A DNA stretch of 64,000 nt from Halorubrum sp. JWXQ-INN 858 (GTDB lineage: Archaea; Halobacteriota; Halobacteria; Halobacteriales; Haloferacaceae), in assembly GCF_009806985.1 (NCBI RefSeq), contig NZ_WUAX01000005.1, positions 333,373 to 397,372 on the forward strand. The letters run 5' to 3'. The position numbers and the translations under genes are program-made. The notes under the pieces are model-generated. The model was not told the origin of the DNA. It saw only the letters and a list, made by a program, of their open reading frames with translations, and ran no database searches. Position 1 is the stretch's first letter; the number at the start of each line of letters is the position of its first letter. Of this stretch, positions 26,118-34,358 are shown piece after piece.

Positions 26118-26361
26118 CCCCGTGAGATAACGGTGGTGGCCGCTTAAGGCCGTCGAACGCTCCCGAGCTCCCCGTCGCCGTTCGTCGTGCTCACCGCGCC
26201 GCTCCCGTCACGCGCCGTCCGCGGTCCTCGCCGCGCCGTTCCGCGTCACGCAGGGCCGCTGTCCTCACCGCGCCACTCCCCGCCCCGACCGGCCGTAAAC
26301 TACGGACCGATTCCTCGGGGTTCCACGCCGTTTTAAGCCGGTGACCGGTCTGTGTTCGGGT
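26118..26361. other. 244-base divergent spacer, ATPase / thiolase
   Basis: The spacer holds a repeated segment (CTCACCGCGCC followed by GCTCCC or ACTCCC, near 26190 and 26264) and TTTTAAG at 26331-26337, 25-31 bases before the thiolase ATG. No gene seen. Confidence 0.6.
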
Positions 26362-27504
26362 ATGACCGACGAGACGACGCCCGTGATCGCGGCCGCGTAT
26401 CGAACACCGCAGGGGAAAGACGGGGGCGTCTACGCGGACGTCCGGAGCGAGGACCTCTCGGTCCGCCTCATCGACCACACGCTCGCGGAGACCGGGCTGA
26501 CGAGCGACCACGTCGACGACCTCATGTGGGGCGTCGCTCAGCAGCGCGGCGAGCAGGACAACAACGTCGCCCGCGTGATCGCGCTGCTCTCCGAGCTGGG
26601 CGAGTCGGTGCCGGCCGCCTCGATCAACCGCTGGTGTGCGTCCTCGATGCAGGCGGTGATCTCCGCCGCCGACGCGGTCGCCGCGGGCAACCGCGACTGC
26701 GTCGTCGCCGGCGGCGTCGAGAACATGTCCCGCGTGCCGATGGACGGCGAGTCGTACCAACACCTCCACCCCGAGCTGTCGGAGCGATACAACGTCTTCC
26801 AGCTTCAGATGGGAATGACCGCCGAGAAGGTCGCCGAGGAGTACGACGTGAGCCGCGAGGCGCAAGACGAGTACGCGGCGCGGAGCCACCGGCGCGCCGC
26901 GGCGGCGACGGAGTCGGGGCGGTTCGACGACGAGATCGTCCCCGTCGAGACCGACGACGGGACCGTCGAGACCGACGAGGGGATCCGCCCGGACACGACC
27001 GCGGACGCGCTCGCGGACCTCCCGCCCGCGTTCACCGGCGACGGCACCGTCACCGCGGGCAACGCCTCGCAGATCTCCGACGGGGCCGCCCTGACGCTCG
27101 TCACGAGCCGCGCGTTCGCCGACGACTACGGGCTCGACGTCCTCGCGGAGGTCGGCACGAACGCCGTCGCCGGCGTCGACCCCACCGTCATGGGGATCGG
27201 CCCCGTCCCGGCGACCCGCGGCCTGCTCGACCGTGCCGGGACGTCGATCGACGACTACGACCTCGTCGAGCTCAACGAGGCGTTCGCCTCCCAGTGTGAG
27301 TACGCGCGCCGCGAGCTCGGCGTCGACGAGGACGTCTACAACGTGAACGGCGGCGCGATCGCGCTCGGCCACCCGCTCGGCGCGTCGGGCGCTCGGCTCC
27401 CCGTCACCCTGCTCCACGAGATGCGGAAGCGCGACGCCGACCGCGGGCTCGCGACGCTCTGTGTCGGCTTCGGTCAGGGGGCGGCCGTCGAGTTCCTCAG
27501 ATAA
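26362..27504 (+). CDS. Thiolase (acetyl-CoA C-acyltransferase)
   Basis: A 380-residue thiolase that cleaves or condenses acyl-CoA units. The nucleophilic Cys is C92 in NRWCASSMQ; the His-Cys pair at the end is [10 protein letters not shown] (H337) and LCVGFGQG (C367); LNEAFA is the conserved Asn motif. MSRVPMDG and [11 protein letters not shown] are also typical. In haloarchaea such genes serve fatty-acid or PHA-type degradation, or the acetoacetyl-CoA step feeding mevalonate (see hmgA at 8 kb). No acyl-CoA dehydrogenase or hydratase is adjacent, so its pathway is open. The ATG at 26362 follows TTTTAAG (26331-26337). Confidence 0.95.
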   Translation: MTDETTPVIAAAYRTPQGKDGGVYADVRSEDLSVRLIDHTLAETGLTSDHVDDLMWGVAQQRGEQDNNVARVIALLSELGESVPAASINRWCASSMQAVISAADAVAAGNRDCVVAGGVENMSRVPMDGESYQHLHPELSERYNVFQLQMGMTAEKVAEEYDVSREAQDEYAARSHRRAAAATESGRFDDEIVPVETDDGTVETDEGIRPDTTADALADLPPAFTGDGTVTAGNASQISDGAALTLVTSRAFADDYGLDVLAEVGTNAVAGVDPTVMGIGPVPATRGLLDRAGTSIDDYDLVELNEAFASQCEYARRELGVDEDVYNVNGGAIALGHPLGASGARLPVTLLHEMRKRDADRGLATLCVGFGQGAAVEFLR

Positions 27505-27584
27505 CCACGACGCGGCGGCGCGGTCGCGTCGCGTTCTCCGTCGCGTTTCCGCCGCCTTCCCCGTCACGCTCCCCGTCTCGGGTT

Positions 27585-27594
27585 CTTTTAAATA
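27585..27594 (+). promoter_or_regulatory. TATA box of the 2-hydroxyacid dehydrogenase gene
   Basis: CTTTTAAATA lies 23-32 bases before the ATG at 27617, the classical haloarchaeal spacing for a leaderless mRNA. Confidence 0.75.
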
Positions 27595-27616
27595 CCGTCC
27601 GGACGGATCCGTCGGT

Positions 27617-28564
27617 ATGACGTTTACACTCGGCGTCCACGACACCGTCGACGCGGTGTTCCCCCCGGAGGTCCTCGTCGACGCGCTCGCGAACACGCCC
27701 GCCGCCTCGGGGACGGACGTCCGCGTCGTTCCCGCCGGCGACACGGACGCGCTCGCGGCCTGTGACGCGCTCGTGACGTTCGCGTACGACGGGGCGTTCC
27801 TCGACGCGGGCCTCGAGTGGATCCACTCGATCCAGACCGGAGTCGACCGATTCCCCTTCGACGACCTGGAGGGGGCCGGGATCGCACTCACCAACTCGAC
27901 CGGGATCCACGGCGACGCCATCGGCGACACGGTCGCGGGCTACATGCTCAGTTTCGCCCGCCGGCTCCACGTCTACCGCGACCAGCAGCGCGACCGCGAG
28001 TGGACCTGGCCCGCCTTCGACGAGCCGTTCTCGTTGGCCGGCGAGCGGCTCTGTGTCGTCGGGCTCGGCGTGCTCGGCCGGGGGATCGCCTCGCGGGCGT
28101 CCGGGCTCGGGATGGACGTCGTCGGCGTCAGGCGGACGCCGACGCCGGTGGCGAACGTCGACGAGACCGTCGGCCGCGACGGGCTCGCGGACGCGATCGC
28201 GGACGCCCGGTTCGTCGCGCTCGCGCTCCCGCTCACCTCGGAAACGGCGGGGCTGATCGGCGAAGCCGAGTTGGCGTCGATGCGCGAGGACGCCTACCTG
28301 ATAAACGTCGCCCGTGGGAGGATCGTCGACGAGGACGCGCTCGTCGCGGCGCTCGACGAGGGGTCGATCGCGGGGGCCGCGCTCGACACCTTCGAGACGG
28401 AGCCGCTCCCGGAGGCGTCGCCGCTGTGGGGCCACGAGGAGGTCATCGTCACCCCGCACGCCGCGGCCGCCCACGGCGAGTACGCGGACCGGGTCGCGGA
28501 GATCGTCGCCGAGAGCCTCCGCCGCCGCGCGGCCGGCGAGGGCTACGCGAACAGGGTCGTTTGA
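27617..28564 (+). CDS. D-2-hydroxyacid dehydrogenase (NAD+)
   Basis: A 315-residue D-isomer-specific 2-hydroxyacid dehydrogenase. It has the Rossmann glycine motif VVGLGVLGRGIA, the substrate-domain WIHSIQTGVDRFPFDDL, and active-site blocks INVARGRIVDEDAL (catalytic Arg), a Glu in TFETEPLPE and His in VTPHAAAA. It reduces a 2-keto acid to the D-hydroxyacid; phosphoglycerate-dehydrogenase-like relatives differ in substrate, so specificity cannot be stated. It stands alone between thiolase and a convergent PHP gene. Confidence 0.93.
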   Translation: MTFTLGVHDTVDAVFPPEVLVDALANTPAASGTDVRVVPAGDTDALAACDALVTFAYDGAFLDAGLEWIHSIQTGVDRFPFDDLEGAGIALTNSTGIHGDAIGDTVAGYMLSFARRLHVYRDQQRDREWTWPAFDEPFSLAGERLCVVGLGVLGRGIASRASGLGMDVVGVRRTPTPVANVDETVGRDGLADAIADARFVALALPLTSETAGLIGEAELASMREDAYLINVARGRIVDEDALVAALDEGSIAGAALDTFETEPLPEASPLWGHEEVIVTPHAAAAHGEYADRVAEIVAESLRRRAAGEGYANRVV

Positions 28565-28620
28565 GCGGTCAGGCGGGACGGGAGGATCGCGTTCGGTGAG
28601 TGGCGGCGGAGAACGGCAGA

Positions 28621-28680
28621 GAGCTGTGGAGGACGGGAGGGAGCTGTGGAGGACGGTGAAGAACTGCGGAAACGGTGGCG
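28621..28680. repeat. 20-bp tandem repeat, about three units
   Basis: GAGCTGTGGAGGACGGGAGG (28621-28640), GAGCTGTGGAGGACGGTGAA (28641-28660) and a diverged third unit (28661-28680) run in tandem in the convergent spacer downstream of the dehydrogenase, just before the 3' end of the PHP gene. Confidence 0.88.
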
Positions 28681-28693
28681 AGCGGCGGTCGGG

Positions 28694-29632
28694 TCAGCGG
28701 ACCCACGAGGCGATCCGCGCGAGCCGGTGTGCGCCCTGGAGCGCGCCGACCCGTGCGGTCGAGGCGGTCCGGATGGCCGCCCACTTGGCGGTCGTCGCGC
28801 TCCTGACGGCCCCGGTCTTCGCGTAGTAGCCGGACTTGCGCGCGGCGGCGATGGCGTAGTGTTTCGTCGCCATCGGGACCGGCGCCCGCTTTCCGCTCAC
28901 GGTCGTCGTCCCCTCGCGGATCGCCGCGAGGACGTCGTCGGCGGTCACGTCCGCGACGGCGTCGACGCCGTCGATCTCGAGTTCGGTGAACGCACGGCCG
29001 ACGTATTCCAAGGTGTGAGCGTCGCTGGCGGCGACTCCCGGATAGCCGTGCTCGGCGGCGAACCGTCGTGCGCGGCGGTTCCGGTAGCCGGTGAACAGCC
29101 AGGCGTTGAACACCTCGACGGCGTCGACCTCGTCGACCTCGTCGACCTCGTCGATCCCCTCAGCGGTTCCGACGGCCTCGTCGACGGTGGCGGTCGGGTC
29201 GTCAACGATCGCGGCCGAGTCATCGACGGTCGCGGCCGGGTCGACGGGTTTCGGGACGGGGATGTGTTTCTTCCGGACGCCGTGGCGCGACCGCTGGAAG
29301 GGGTGCGGGACGACGGCGACGCCGCCGTGGTCGTGGATCCACGACACGGTCTCGCCGAACGGTTCCCGGTGTGGGGGCATCTCCTCGACGCCGATCGCGA
29401 GGAGGTGGCCGTGGGCCGTCGACACTTCGACGCCGGGGATCCCGATCAGCCCGTAGTCGGCAGCCAAGTCGGCGGCCCGTTTCGACTCGCCCATCACGTC
29501 GTGGTCGGTGATCACGACCGCGTTCAGTCCGATGTCCGCGGCGTGTTCTAAGATCAGCTCGACGGGCTCGTGGCCGTCGTAGCTGTCCTCGGAGTGGACG
29601 TGCGGATCGATGCGGACGGTGACGCGGGACAC
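28694..29632 (-). CDS. PHP-domain metal-dependent phosphoesterase
   Basis: A 312-residue PHP phosphoesterase. The N-terminal DPHVHSEDSYDG carries the first His pair; VVITDHDVMGE, PGVEVSTAHGHLLAIG, VVPHPFQRSRHG and GVAASDAHTLEYVG complete the expected metal site. It probably acts on nucleotide or sugar phosphates (histidinol-phosphatase or 3',5'-bisphosphate relatives), but the substrate is unknown. Asp/Val-rich repeats (DEVDEVDEVD, plus VDD-type units) enlarge a loop between the His motifs. The C-terminal 60 residues are basic and Ala-rich. A strong TATA (GTTTATATAT, 29655-29664 minus) sits 23-32 bases before the ATG. Confidence 0.9.
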   Translation of the reverse strand: MSRVTVRIDPHVHSEDSYDGHEPVELILEHAADIGLNAVVITDHDVMGESKRAADLAADYGLIGIPGVEVSTAHGHLLAIGVEEMPPHREPFGETVSWIHDHGGVAVVPHPFQRSRHGVRKKHIPVPKPVDPAATVDDSAAIVDDPTATVDEAVGTAEGIDEVDEVDEVDAVEVFNAWLFTGYRNRRARRFAAEHGYPGVAASDAHTLEYVGRAFTELEIDGVDAVADVTADDVLAAIREGTTTVSGKRAPVPMATKHYAIAAARKSGYYAKTGAVRSATTAKWAAIRTASTARVGALQGAHRLARIASWVR

Positions 29633-29654
29633 GTTCGACGGTACGTCGGCGAGG

Positions 29655-29664
29655 ATATATAAAC
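29655..29664 (-). promoter_or_regulatory. Strong TATA box of the PHP gene
   Basis: The minus-strand sequence GTTTATATAT, preceded by GG, lies 23-32 bases upstream of the ATG at 29632 and is one of the clearest promoter elements in the window. Confidence 0.8.
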
Positions 29665-29714
29665 CCCATACGGTCGGGTCGACGCCCGCGGGGCGCTCGA
29701 CGCGATCCGGGGCC

Positions 29715-30671
29715 TCAGAACAGCCGCCGGATGCGGTCGACGACCGACTCGTCGTCCGCCTTCGCCTGCTCTTCCGCCCGCTGCTGTCGGCGAAGCTCCC
29801 GGAGCGCGGTCGCCTGGTCGTCCGTTCCCTCCCCGCTCGCCGTCTCGACGTCGCCGCCCTGTAGCCCTTTCAACTGCGTGACCGCGTCGTCGACGGACGC
29901 GTCGGTCGTGCGCGTCTCCGTCGCGGAACCGTCGAGGCGTTCGCGGTCGATCTCGACGTCGTCTATCGCGCTCGTGTTCAGCTCGAGCCGTCGGTTCTCG
30001 CTGCGCTCGACGCCCCCCCACGTCAGCTCGGCGTCCCCGAGCTCGCGCTCGATGTCCGCGCGGACCTGCTCGTCGGTGACCGCCTCGTCTCCGGCGTCGG
30101 TCCCGTCGCCCGCGCCCTCGGCGCCCGCCCCGACGGCACCGCCGCCCGCGGCCCCCGCGGTGCCCGCCAGACCACCGGCGATCCCGGTCACCCGCTCGAC
30201 GCGATGGGCGACCAGCGCGGCCCCGGTCGCGCCGATCACCGACGCGAGCCCGACGCTGTAGACGGCGACCCCCTGTGCGCTGTAGTCGGGCGGGTTGACG
30301 ACGTTCCACTGGTTCGGGTACGCCCAGACGAACAGGCCGACGGCGGCGACGCAAACGAGCCCGCCGACGCCGCCGAGGTACACCATCCGCACGTCGACCG
30401 GGAGGAGGACGACGACGCCGAGCAGGAGCGCGGGGAGCCCGACCGCGGCCGCGACGACGGCGACCTCGCGGACGGCGTACATCGACCCGCTGTTCGACGG
30501 CAACGTCGCGCTGTAGAGGAACGCGGCCACCCCGGCCACCCCGAGCCCGAGCCCGACGAAGAAGAGTCCGAACCCCGCGTACACGTCGACCGTGCGGTCC
30601 GGATCGCCGATGTATCGACGGTAATACGCCATGAACGGGTTCGTGTCGCTCGACTCGTTCGGGTCGCTCAT
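29715..30671 (-). CDS. Haloarchaeal membrane protein (DUF7139-like)
   Basis: A 318-residue protein. Residues 1-160 hold about four to five membrane helices after a conserved-looking cytosolic start (NPFMAYYRRYIGDPDRTVDVYAGFGLFF). The second half is soluble, acidic and predicted helical (EQVRADIERELGDAELTWGGVER, VTQLKGLQG, ALRELRRQQRAEEQAKADDESVVDRIRRLF), with a Gly/Ala linker between. I link it tentatively to the haloarchaeal DUF7139 permease-like family. The ATG at 30671 has an AT-rich minus-strand element (AATAATGATAAC, about 30690-30701) at the expected spacing. Confidence 0.75.
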   Translation of the reverse strand: MSDPNESSDTNPFMAYYRRYIGDPDRTVDVYAGFGLFFVGLGLGVAGVAAFLYSATLPSNSGSMYAVREVAVVAAAVGLPALLLGVVVLLPVDVRMVYLGGVGGLVCVAAVGLFVWAYPNQWNVVNPPDYSAQGVAVYSVGLASVIGATGAALVAHRVERVTGIAGGLAGTAGAAGGGAVGAGAEGAGDGTDAGDEAVTDEQVRADIERELGDAELTWGGVERSENRRLELNTSAIDDVEIDRERLDGSATETRTTDASVDDAVTQLKGLQGGDVETASGEGTDDQATALRELRRQQRAEEQAKADDESVVDRIRRLF

Positions 30672-30812
30672 ACGGGGTCCTTTCCGCGCGGTGTTATCAT
30701 TATTTCCCCGGGGCGGTCCCGTCCCGAGCGGACTCGTGCTCCTCCACCACACCGACCCCGTCTCGACCCCTGTGTTTTTTGCCTCCGCCGTCGAGGCCTC
30801 ACGTGACCAACC

Positions 30813-30986
30813 GTGACGAACGACTGTCCCCGCTGCGAGGCGGCCCTGACGACGCTGACGCTGGCCGGCGCGGAGGCCGTCGCGTGTGACGCCTGCGGCT
30901 ACGTCGGCGTCGAGGCGGACCACTCCGGTGAGCCGCGGGTCGCCGAGAGCTGGGCGGACGCGATACGGCGGTTCCAGGAGGGATGA
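30813..30986 (+). CDS. 57-residue zinc-ribbon-like micro-protein
   Basis: A very small protein with two C-x-x-C knuckles (CPRC near the start, CDAC about 20 residues later), a classic zinc-ribbon spacing, and a C-terminal amphipathic helix (ESWADAIRRFQEG). It starts at GTG 30813; an earlier GTG at 30803 is in another frame. Its stop overlaps the next ATG (ATGA, 30983-30986), so the two are co-translated. T-rich TGTTTTTTG (30773-30781) lies about 32 bases upstream. Function unknown. Confidence 0.8.
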   Translation: MTNDCPRCEAALTTLTLAGAEAVACDACGYVGVEADHSGEPRVAESWADAIRRFQEG

Positions 30987-31489
30987 GAATGGCAACGCTC
31001 GACATCACCGAGGCCGACCGAGACCGGATCGACGCCCTCCGCGAGGAGCTGGAGGCGACACACGCGGGCCCGTACGCGTCCGTCGGGCGCGACGACGTCG
31101 TCGCGTACCTCCTCGACCTGGCCGAGGCGGTCGACGACCCCGACCGGCTGGCCGATCCGGCGGCGTTCGACCCCGAGGACGCCGCCGAAGACGTCGACAG
31201 TGACGCAACCGACGACGCCGACAGCGACGCCGCCGACGTCGATACCGATGCCGCCGACGTCGATACCGATGCCGCCGACAGCGACGCCGCCGAAGACGCC
31301 GCCGAAGACGCCGCTAACGACGGCGGGTCGGGGCAGCTGAACGCGATGTTGAGTCTCCTCGACACGCACGCCGACAAGTGGCGGGAGGCGGACGGCGACG
31401 CCCGCTACGAGGTCGATCTCCCGGACGGAACCGCCGAGACGGCCCGGACGAAGGACGACGTTCGGGCGATCCTCTTCAAGCGCTACTGA
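30983..31489 (+). CDS. Haloarchaeal protein with central Asp/Ala repeats
   Basis: A 168-residue protein in two conserved-looking parts: an N-terminal helical segment (ATLDITEADRDRIDALREELE ... GRDDVVAYLLDLAEAVDDP) and a C-terminal module (LNAMLSLLDTHADKWREA ... YEVDLPDGTAETARTKDDVRAILFKRY). They are separated by about 50 residues of Asp/Ala/Val/Thr repeats (units such as DVDTDAA). The repeats are DNA-level duplications near 31190-31310. The gene overlaps the zinc-ribbon gene by four bases. A second ATG two codons downstream is also possible. No function assigned. Confidence 0.8.
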   Translation: MRMATLDITEADRDRIDALREELEATHAGPYASVGRDDVVAYLLDLAEAVDDPDRLADPAAFDPEDAAEDVDSDATDDADSDAADVDTDAADVDTDAADSDAAEDAAEDAANDGGSGQLNAMLSLLDTHADKWREADGDARYEVDLPDGTAETARTKDDVRAILFKRY

Positions 31490-31504
31490 CCCTCACGCTG
31501 TCAT

Positions 31505-31849
31505 ATGACCCCGCTCACACGCCTCCGTCGGTGGCTTTCCGATCGCCTGTGGTCCAGCGGCGACGACCCGAGCTCTGATGCGGCTTCGACCTCCGACGCG
31601 GACCCGTCCTCCGCCCCCGGGGCCGAGCAGCCCGCCGGACCGGACGCTCCCGCCGGATCCGAGGAGCCGACGCTCGATCCGACCGTCGCGACGGAAACGC
31701 GGACGGGCACGACCGACGACGCGGTCGCCGCGCTTCGCGATCTCCGTCGATCGCCCCCGAGCGATGTGGCTCCGGACGACGGATCGACTCGAAGCGACGA
31801 CGAACCGGATCGAGAGGGCCAGGACGACGGCCCGTCGTCGCCACGGTGA
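31505..31849 (+). CDS. Low-complexity acidic protein, possible gene
   Basis: A 114-residue product starting with an amphipathic segment (MTPLTRLRRWLSDRLW) and continuing as a Ser/Pro/Asp/Glu-rich disordered region, with a short ordered patch (TDDAVAALRDLRRSPP) in the middle. It begins 15 bases after the previous stop and ends 35 bases before the deaminase, so it fits an operon. The composition is low complexity and it could be a poorly conserved or spurious frame; the opposite strand has no better candidate. Confidence 0.5.
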   Translation: MTPLTRLRRWLSDRLWSSGDDPSSDAASTSDADPSSAPGAEQPAGPDAPAGSEEPTLDPTVATETRTGTTDDAVAALRDLRRSPPSDVAPDDGSTRSDDEPDREGQDDGPSSPR

Positions 31850-31884
31850 CGAACCGTTAACTACCGTCGCGGGGAACTCCGGAC

Positions 31885-32343
31885 ATGACCGTGGAACGTG
31901 ACCGCGTCGACCGGGCGATCGAGCTCTCCCGCGAGGCGGTCGAGGCGGGCGATACCCCGTTCGGGGCCCTGTTGGTCGTCGACGGCGAGATCGTCGCGGA
32001 GGCGCGAAACACCACGCGAACCGACGACGACCTGACGGCTCACCCCGAGCTGAAGCTGGCCCGGTGGGCCGGTCGCGAGCTCGACGCGGACGCGGCGGCG
32101 CGAAGTACGATGTACGCGAGCACCGAGCCCTGCCCGATGTGTTCGACGGCGATCGTGTACGCCGGCATCGGGCGGGTCGTCTTCGGCGTCGCCGGCGCGA
32201 CCGTCCACGAGCTGACCGGCGGCGGCGTCGACGTCCCGTGTTCGGAAGTGGTCCGGCGCGCGAACGGGGCGACGACGGTCGTGGGGCCGGTCGCCGAACG
32301 CGAGGCGATGGCCGTCCACGAGGCGGCCCGGGATGCGCCGTGA
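31885..32343 (+). CDS. Cytidine/deoxycytidylate deaminase-family nucleoside deaminase
   Basis: A 152-residue zinc deaminase. The zinc site is HPELKLARW plus EPCPMCSTAIVYAGIGRVVFG; the first motif reads H-P-E rather than the commoner H-A-E, keeping the zinc His and proton-shuttling Glu, while PCxxC supplies two cysteines. PFGALLVVDGEIVAEARN is the usual strand. Guanine, cytosine or related amine substrates are possible. Its stop overlaps the PfkB start (GTGA, 32340-32343), so both are translated together, which suggests nucleoside or base salvage. TTAACTACC at about 31857 is a TATA candidate. Confidence 0.92.
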   Translation: MTVERDRVDRAIELSREAVEAGDTPFGALLVVDGEIVAEARNTTRTDDDLTAHPELKLARWAGRELDADAAARSTMYASTEPCPMCSTAIVYAGIGRVVFGVAGATVHELTGGGVDVPCSEVVRRANGATTVVGPVAEREAMAVHEAARDAP

Positions 32344-33425
32344 GCCGGACGCCGGACTGCGTCGTGATCGGCGGCGCGATGGTCGACGAGGTCCACGCCG
32401 TGAGCAACCTGCCCGAGCCGGACGGCGGCGCGTTCGCGCACGACGTCGAGACCCGCGTGGGCGGCGTCGGGGCCAACGTCGCCGTCGCGCTCGACCGCCT
32501 CGGGCGGGACGTCGCGCTCGTCAGCCGAGTCGGCGACGACGACCGGGGACGGCTCGTCCGTGAGCACCTCGCCGACACCGGCATCGACACGACCCACGTC
32601 GCGGTCGGGGACGGGACGACGAGCTACTCGCACGTGTTCCGCGACCCCGCCGGGCAGCGGATGATCGTCACCGCCGGCGGGAGCTTCCGGGACCTCCGCC
32701 TCACGGACGCGGCGCTCGAGACGATCCGGGGGGCCGAGGCCGTCTTCCTCACTGCCTACACCCCGGATCCGGTCGCCGCGGCGGTCCTCGAACGGGTCGC
32801 GGCGGCCAGCGGTAACGACGCGAACGCGGCCGACGCGAACGCGACCAACACGAACGCGGTCGATATGAACGTGGCCGACGCGAACGCGGTCGATACGAAC
32901 GCGGCCGACGGTCCCGCGGTCGCGTTCGACCTCTCCGGGCCCGTCTCCGAACTGTTGGACCGCGGGACCGCGCCCGCGACGATCCACGGGCTGGTACGCC
33001 ACGCGGACCTGTTCGTCGCGGCCGACGTCGCGGCCGGGGCGTACTTCGGCGGCGAGGCGGCCGCCCGCGAGCGGGTCGGGGCGGCCGTCGACGGCACCGC
33101 CGACCGCGCGGTGCTCACCCACGGGGCGGACGGCGCGACCGTGCTGGCCCACGGCCGGCGGTCCCGGGTCGACGCCTTCGACGTCGACGCCGTCGACACG
33201 ACCGGAGCCGGCGACGCGTTCGTCGCCGGGCTGATCGACGGCTGGCTGCTCGGCGACGCCCGCCCGGATGCCGGCGTTTCGTCCGGCGATCCGGTCGACG
33301 GCATCGAGGCTGGCGTCCGGTTCGCCGCGGCCACCGCGGCGATCAACTGCACCTCGCCGTCCGCACAGGCGGGCTTACCGACGCGGTCGGCCGTGGAGGC
33401 GTTCCTACGGGAGCGCGGCTGGTGA
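32340..33425 (+). CDS. PfkB-family carbohydrate / nucleoside kinase
   Basis: A 361-residue ribokinase-family (PfkB) kinase. The N-terminal signature reads GGVGANVAVALDRLG; the C-terminal signature is DTTGAGDAFVAG with the anion-hole GAGD and catalytic Asp. Family members phosphorylate ribose, fructose-1-phosphate, adenosine or ribose-1-phosphate; the last occurs in the haloarchaeal nucleoside (pentose bisphosphate) pathway. About 35 extra residues in the middle form Asn/Ala/Asp repeats (NAVDxN, NAADxN units) from 15-base DNA duplications near 32810-32915. The GTG at 32340 overlaps the deaminase stop. The neighbour BtpA is convergent downstream. Confidence 0.92.
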   Translation: MSRTPDCVVIGGAMVDEVHAVSNLPEPDGGAFAHDVETRVGGVGANVAVALDRLGRDVALVSRVGDDDRGRLVREHLADTGIDTTHVAVGDGTTSYSHVFRDPAGQRMIVTAGGSFRDLRLTDAALETIRGAEAVFLTAYTPDPVAAAVLERVAAASGNDANAADANATNTNAVDMNVADANAVDTNAADGPAVAFDLSGPVSELLDRGTAPATIHGLVRHADLFVAADVAAGAYFGGEAAARERVGAAVDGTADRAVLTHGADGATVLAHGRRSRVDAFDVDAVDTTGAGDAFVAGLIDGWLLGDARPDAGVSSGDPVDGIEAGVRFAAATAAINCTSPSAQAGLPTRSAVEAFLRERGW

Positions 33426-33452
33426 GGGATCGTTCGAGGGACCGACGCGGCC

Positions 33453-34280
33453 CTACCGGGCGTCGTCAGCGCGCTCGACGAGGGCCGCGACGCGGTCGGC
33501 GTCGACGGGGCCGGTCGTCTCGCCGTCGACCTTGAGCGCCGTCCCGACGATGACGCCGTCGGCGACTTCGAGGAGGTCCGCGACGGTGTCGTGACGGACG
33601 CCGCTGCCGACGAACACGGGCGTGTCGAGCCCGTGTGCGGCCCGCTCGTCGACGACGTCCCGGAGCGCCGTCTCCTCGAGCGCCTCGCCCGTCCCGCGGC
33701 CCGAGGCGATCACCGCGTCCGCGAGCCCGCGCTCGGCGGTGTCCGCGAACGATTCCGCCGTGTACCCCTCCGCAGTCAGCGGGGCGGAGTGTTTCACGTC
33801 GGTGTCCGCGAAGACGCCGACGTCGACGCCGAGCCGGTCGCGGAGCCGGAGCGTCTCGTGGGCCCGACCCTGTAGGATCCCCTGGTCGGCGACCCGGGCC
33901 CCGGTGTGGACGTTCACCCGGACGAACGCCGCGTCGACGGCGCTCGCGACGCTCACGGCGGCCGCGGCGTCGTTGCGGAGCACGTTGATCCCGACCGGGA
34001 GGTCCGTCGCGGACGTCACCGCCGTCGCGGCACGCGTCATCGACGCGACCGTGTGGTCCGGCACGTCGTCGGGATAAAAGGGGGCGTCCCCGAAGTTCTC
34101 GACGATCACGCCGTCGACGCCGCCGCGGTCGAGCGCCGCCGCGTCCCGTCCGGCACGCTCGACGGCCGCAGCCATGGCGGCCGCCCCGTCGTCGTCCGCC
34201 TTCGGCGCGCCCGGCAGCGGCGGGAGGTGTACCATGCCGACGACCGGCTTCGCCGTCCCGAACGTGGCCTCGAGGTCCAT
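33453..34280 (-). CDS. BtpA / SgcQ family protein
   Basis: A 275-residue TIM-barrel-like protein of the BtpA/SgcQ family. Cyanobacterial BtpA affects photosystem I biogenesis; bacterial SgcQ sits in sugar-utilisation clusters. Cues: VVGMVHLPPLPGAPK at the N-terminus, DGVIVENFGDAPFYPDDVPDHTVASM, VGINVLRNDAAAA, FVRVNVHTGARVADQGILQGRAHETLRLR and SGVRHDTVADLL near the end. It may be a nucleosidase or phosphosugar isomerase-like enzyme; no activity is proven from sequence. It faces the PfkB-deaminase pair, and in haloarchaea such genes often lie near PfkB kinases, suggesting a shared sugar pathway. TATA CTTATAAG (34304-34311) is 24-31 bases before the ATG. Confidence 0.92.
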   Translation of the reverse strand: MDLEATFGTAKPVVGMVHLPPLPGAPKADDDGAAAMAAAVERAGRDAAALDRGGVDGVIVENFGDAPFYPDDVPDHTVASMTRAATAVTSATDLPVGINVLRNDAAAAVSVASAVDAAFVRVNVHTGARVADQGILQGRAHETLRLRDRLGVDVGVFADTDVKHSAPLTAEGYTAESFADTAERGLADAVIASGRGTGEALEETALRDVVDERAAHGLDTPVFVGSGVRHDTVADLLEVADGVIVGTALKVDGETTGPVDADRVAALVERADDAR

Positions 34281-34303
34281 GTGATCGCCCGCACGCCCGC
34301 CCG

Positions 34304-34311
34304 ACTTATAA
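34304..34311. promoter_or_regulatory. Palindromic TATA (CTTATAAG) upstream of btpA
   Basis: CTTATAAG is a perfect palindrome and can serve either strand. On the minus strand it is at the right distance for the BtpA ATG (34280). On the plus strand a second element, GTTTATG (34324-34330), is closer to the DUF7124 start. Confidence 0.6.
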
Positions 34312-34358
34312 GCCCTCCACAGCGTTTATGTCCGCGGTCGACGAGGTGTCACCGTATC

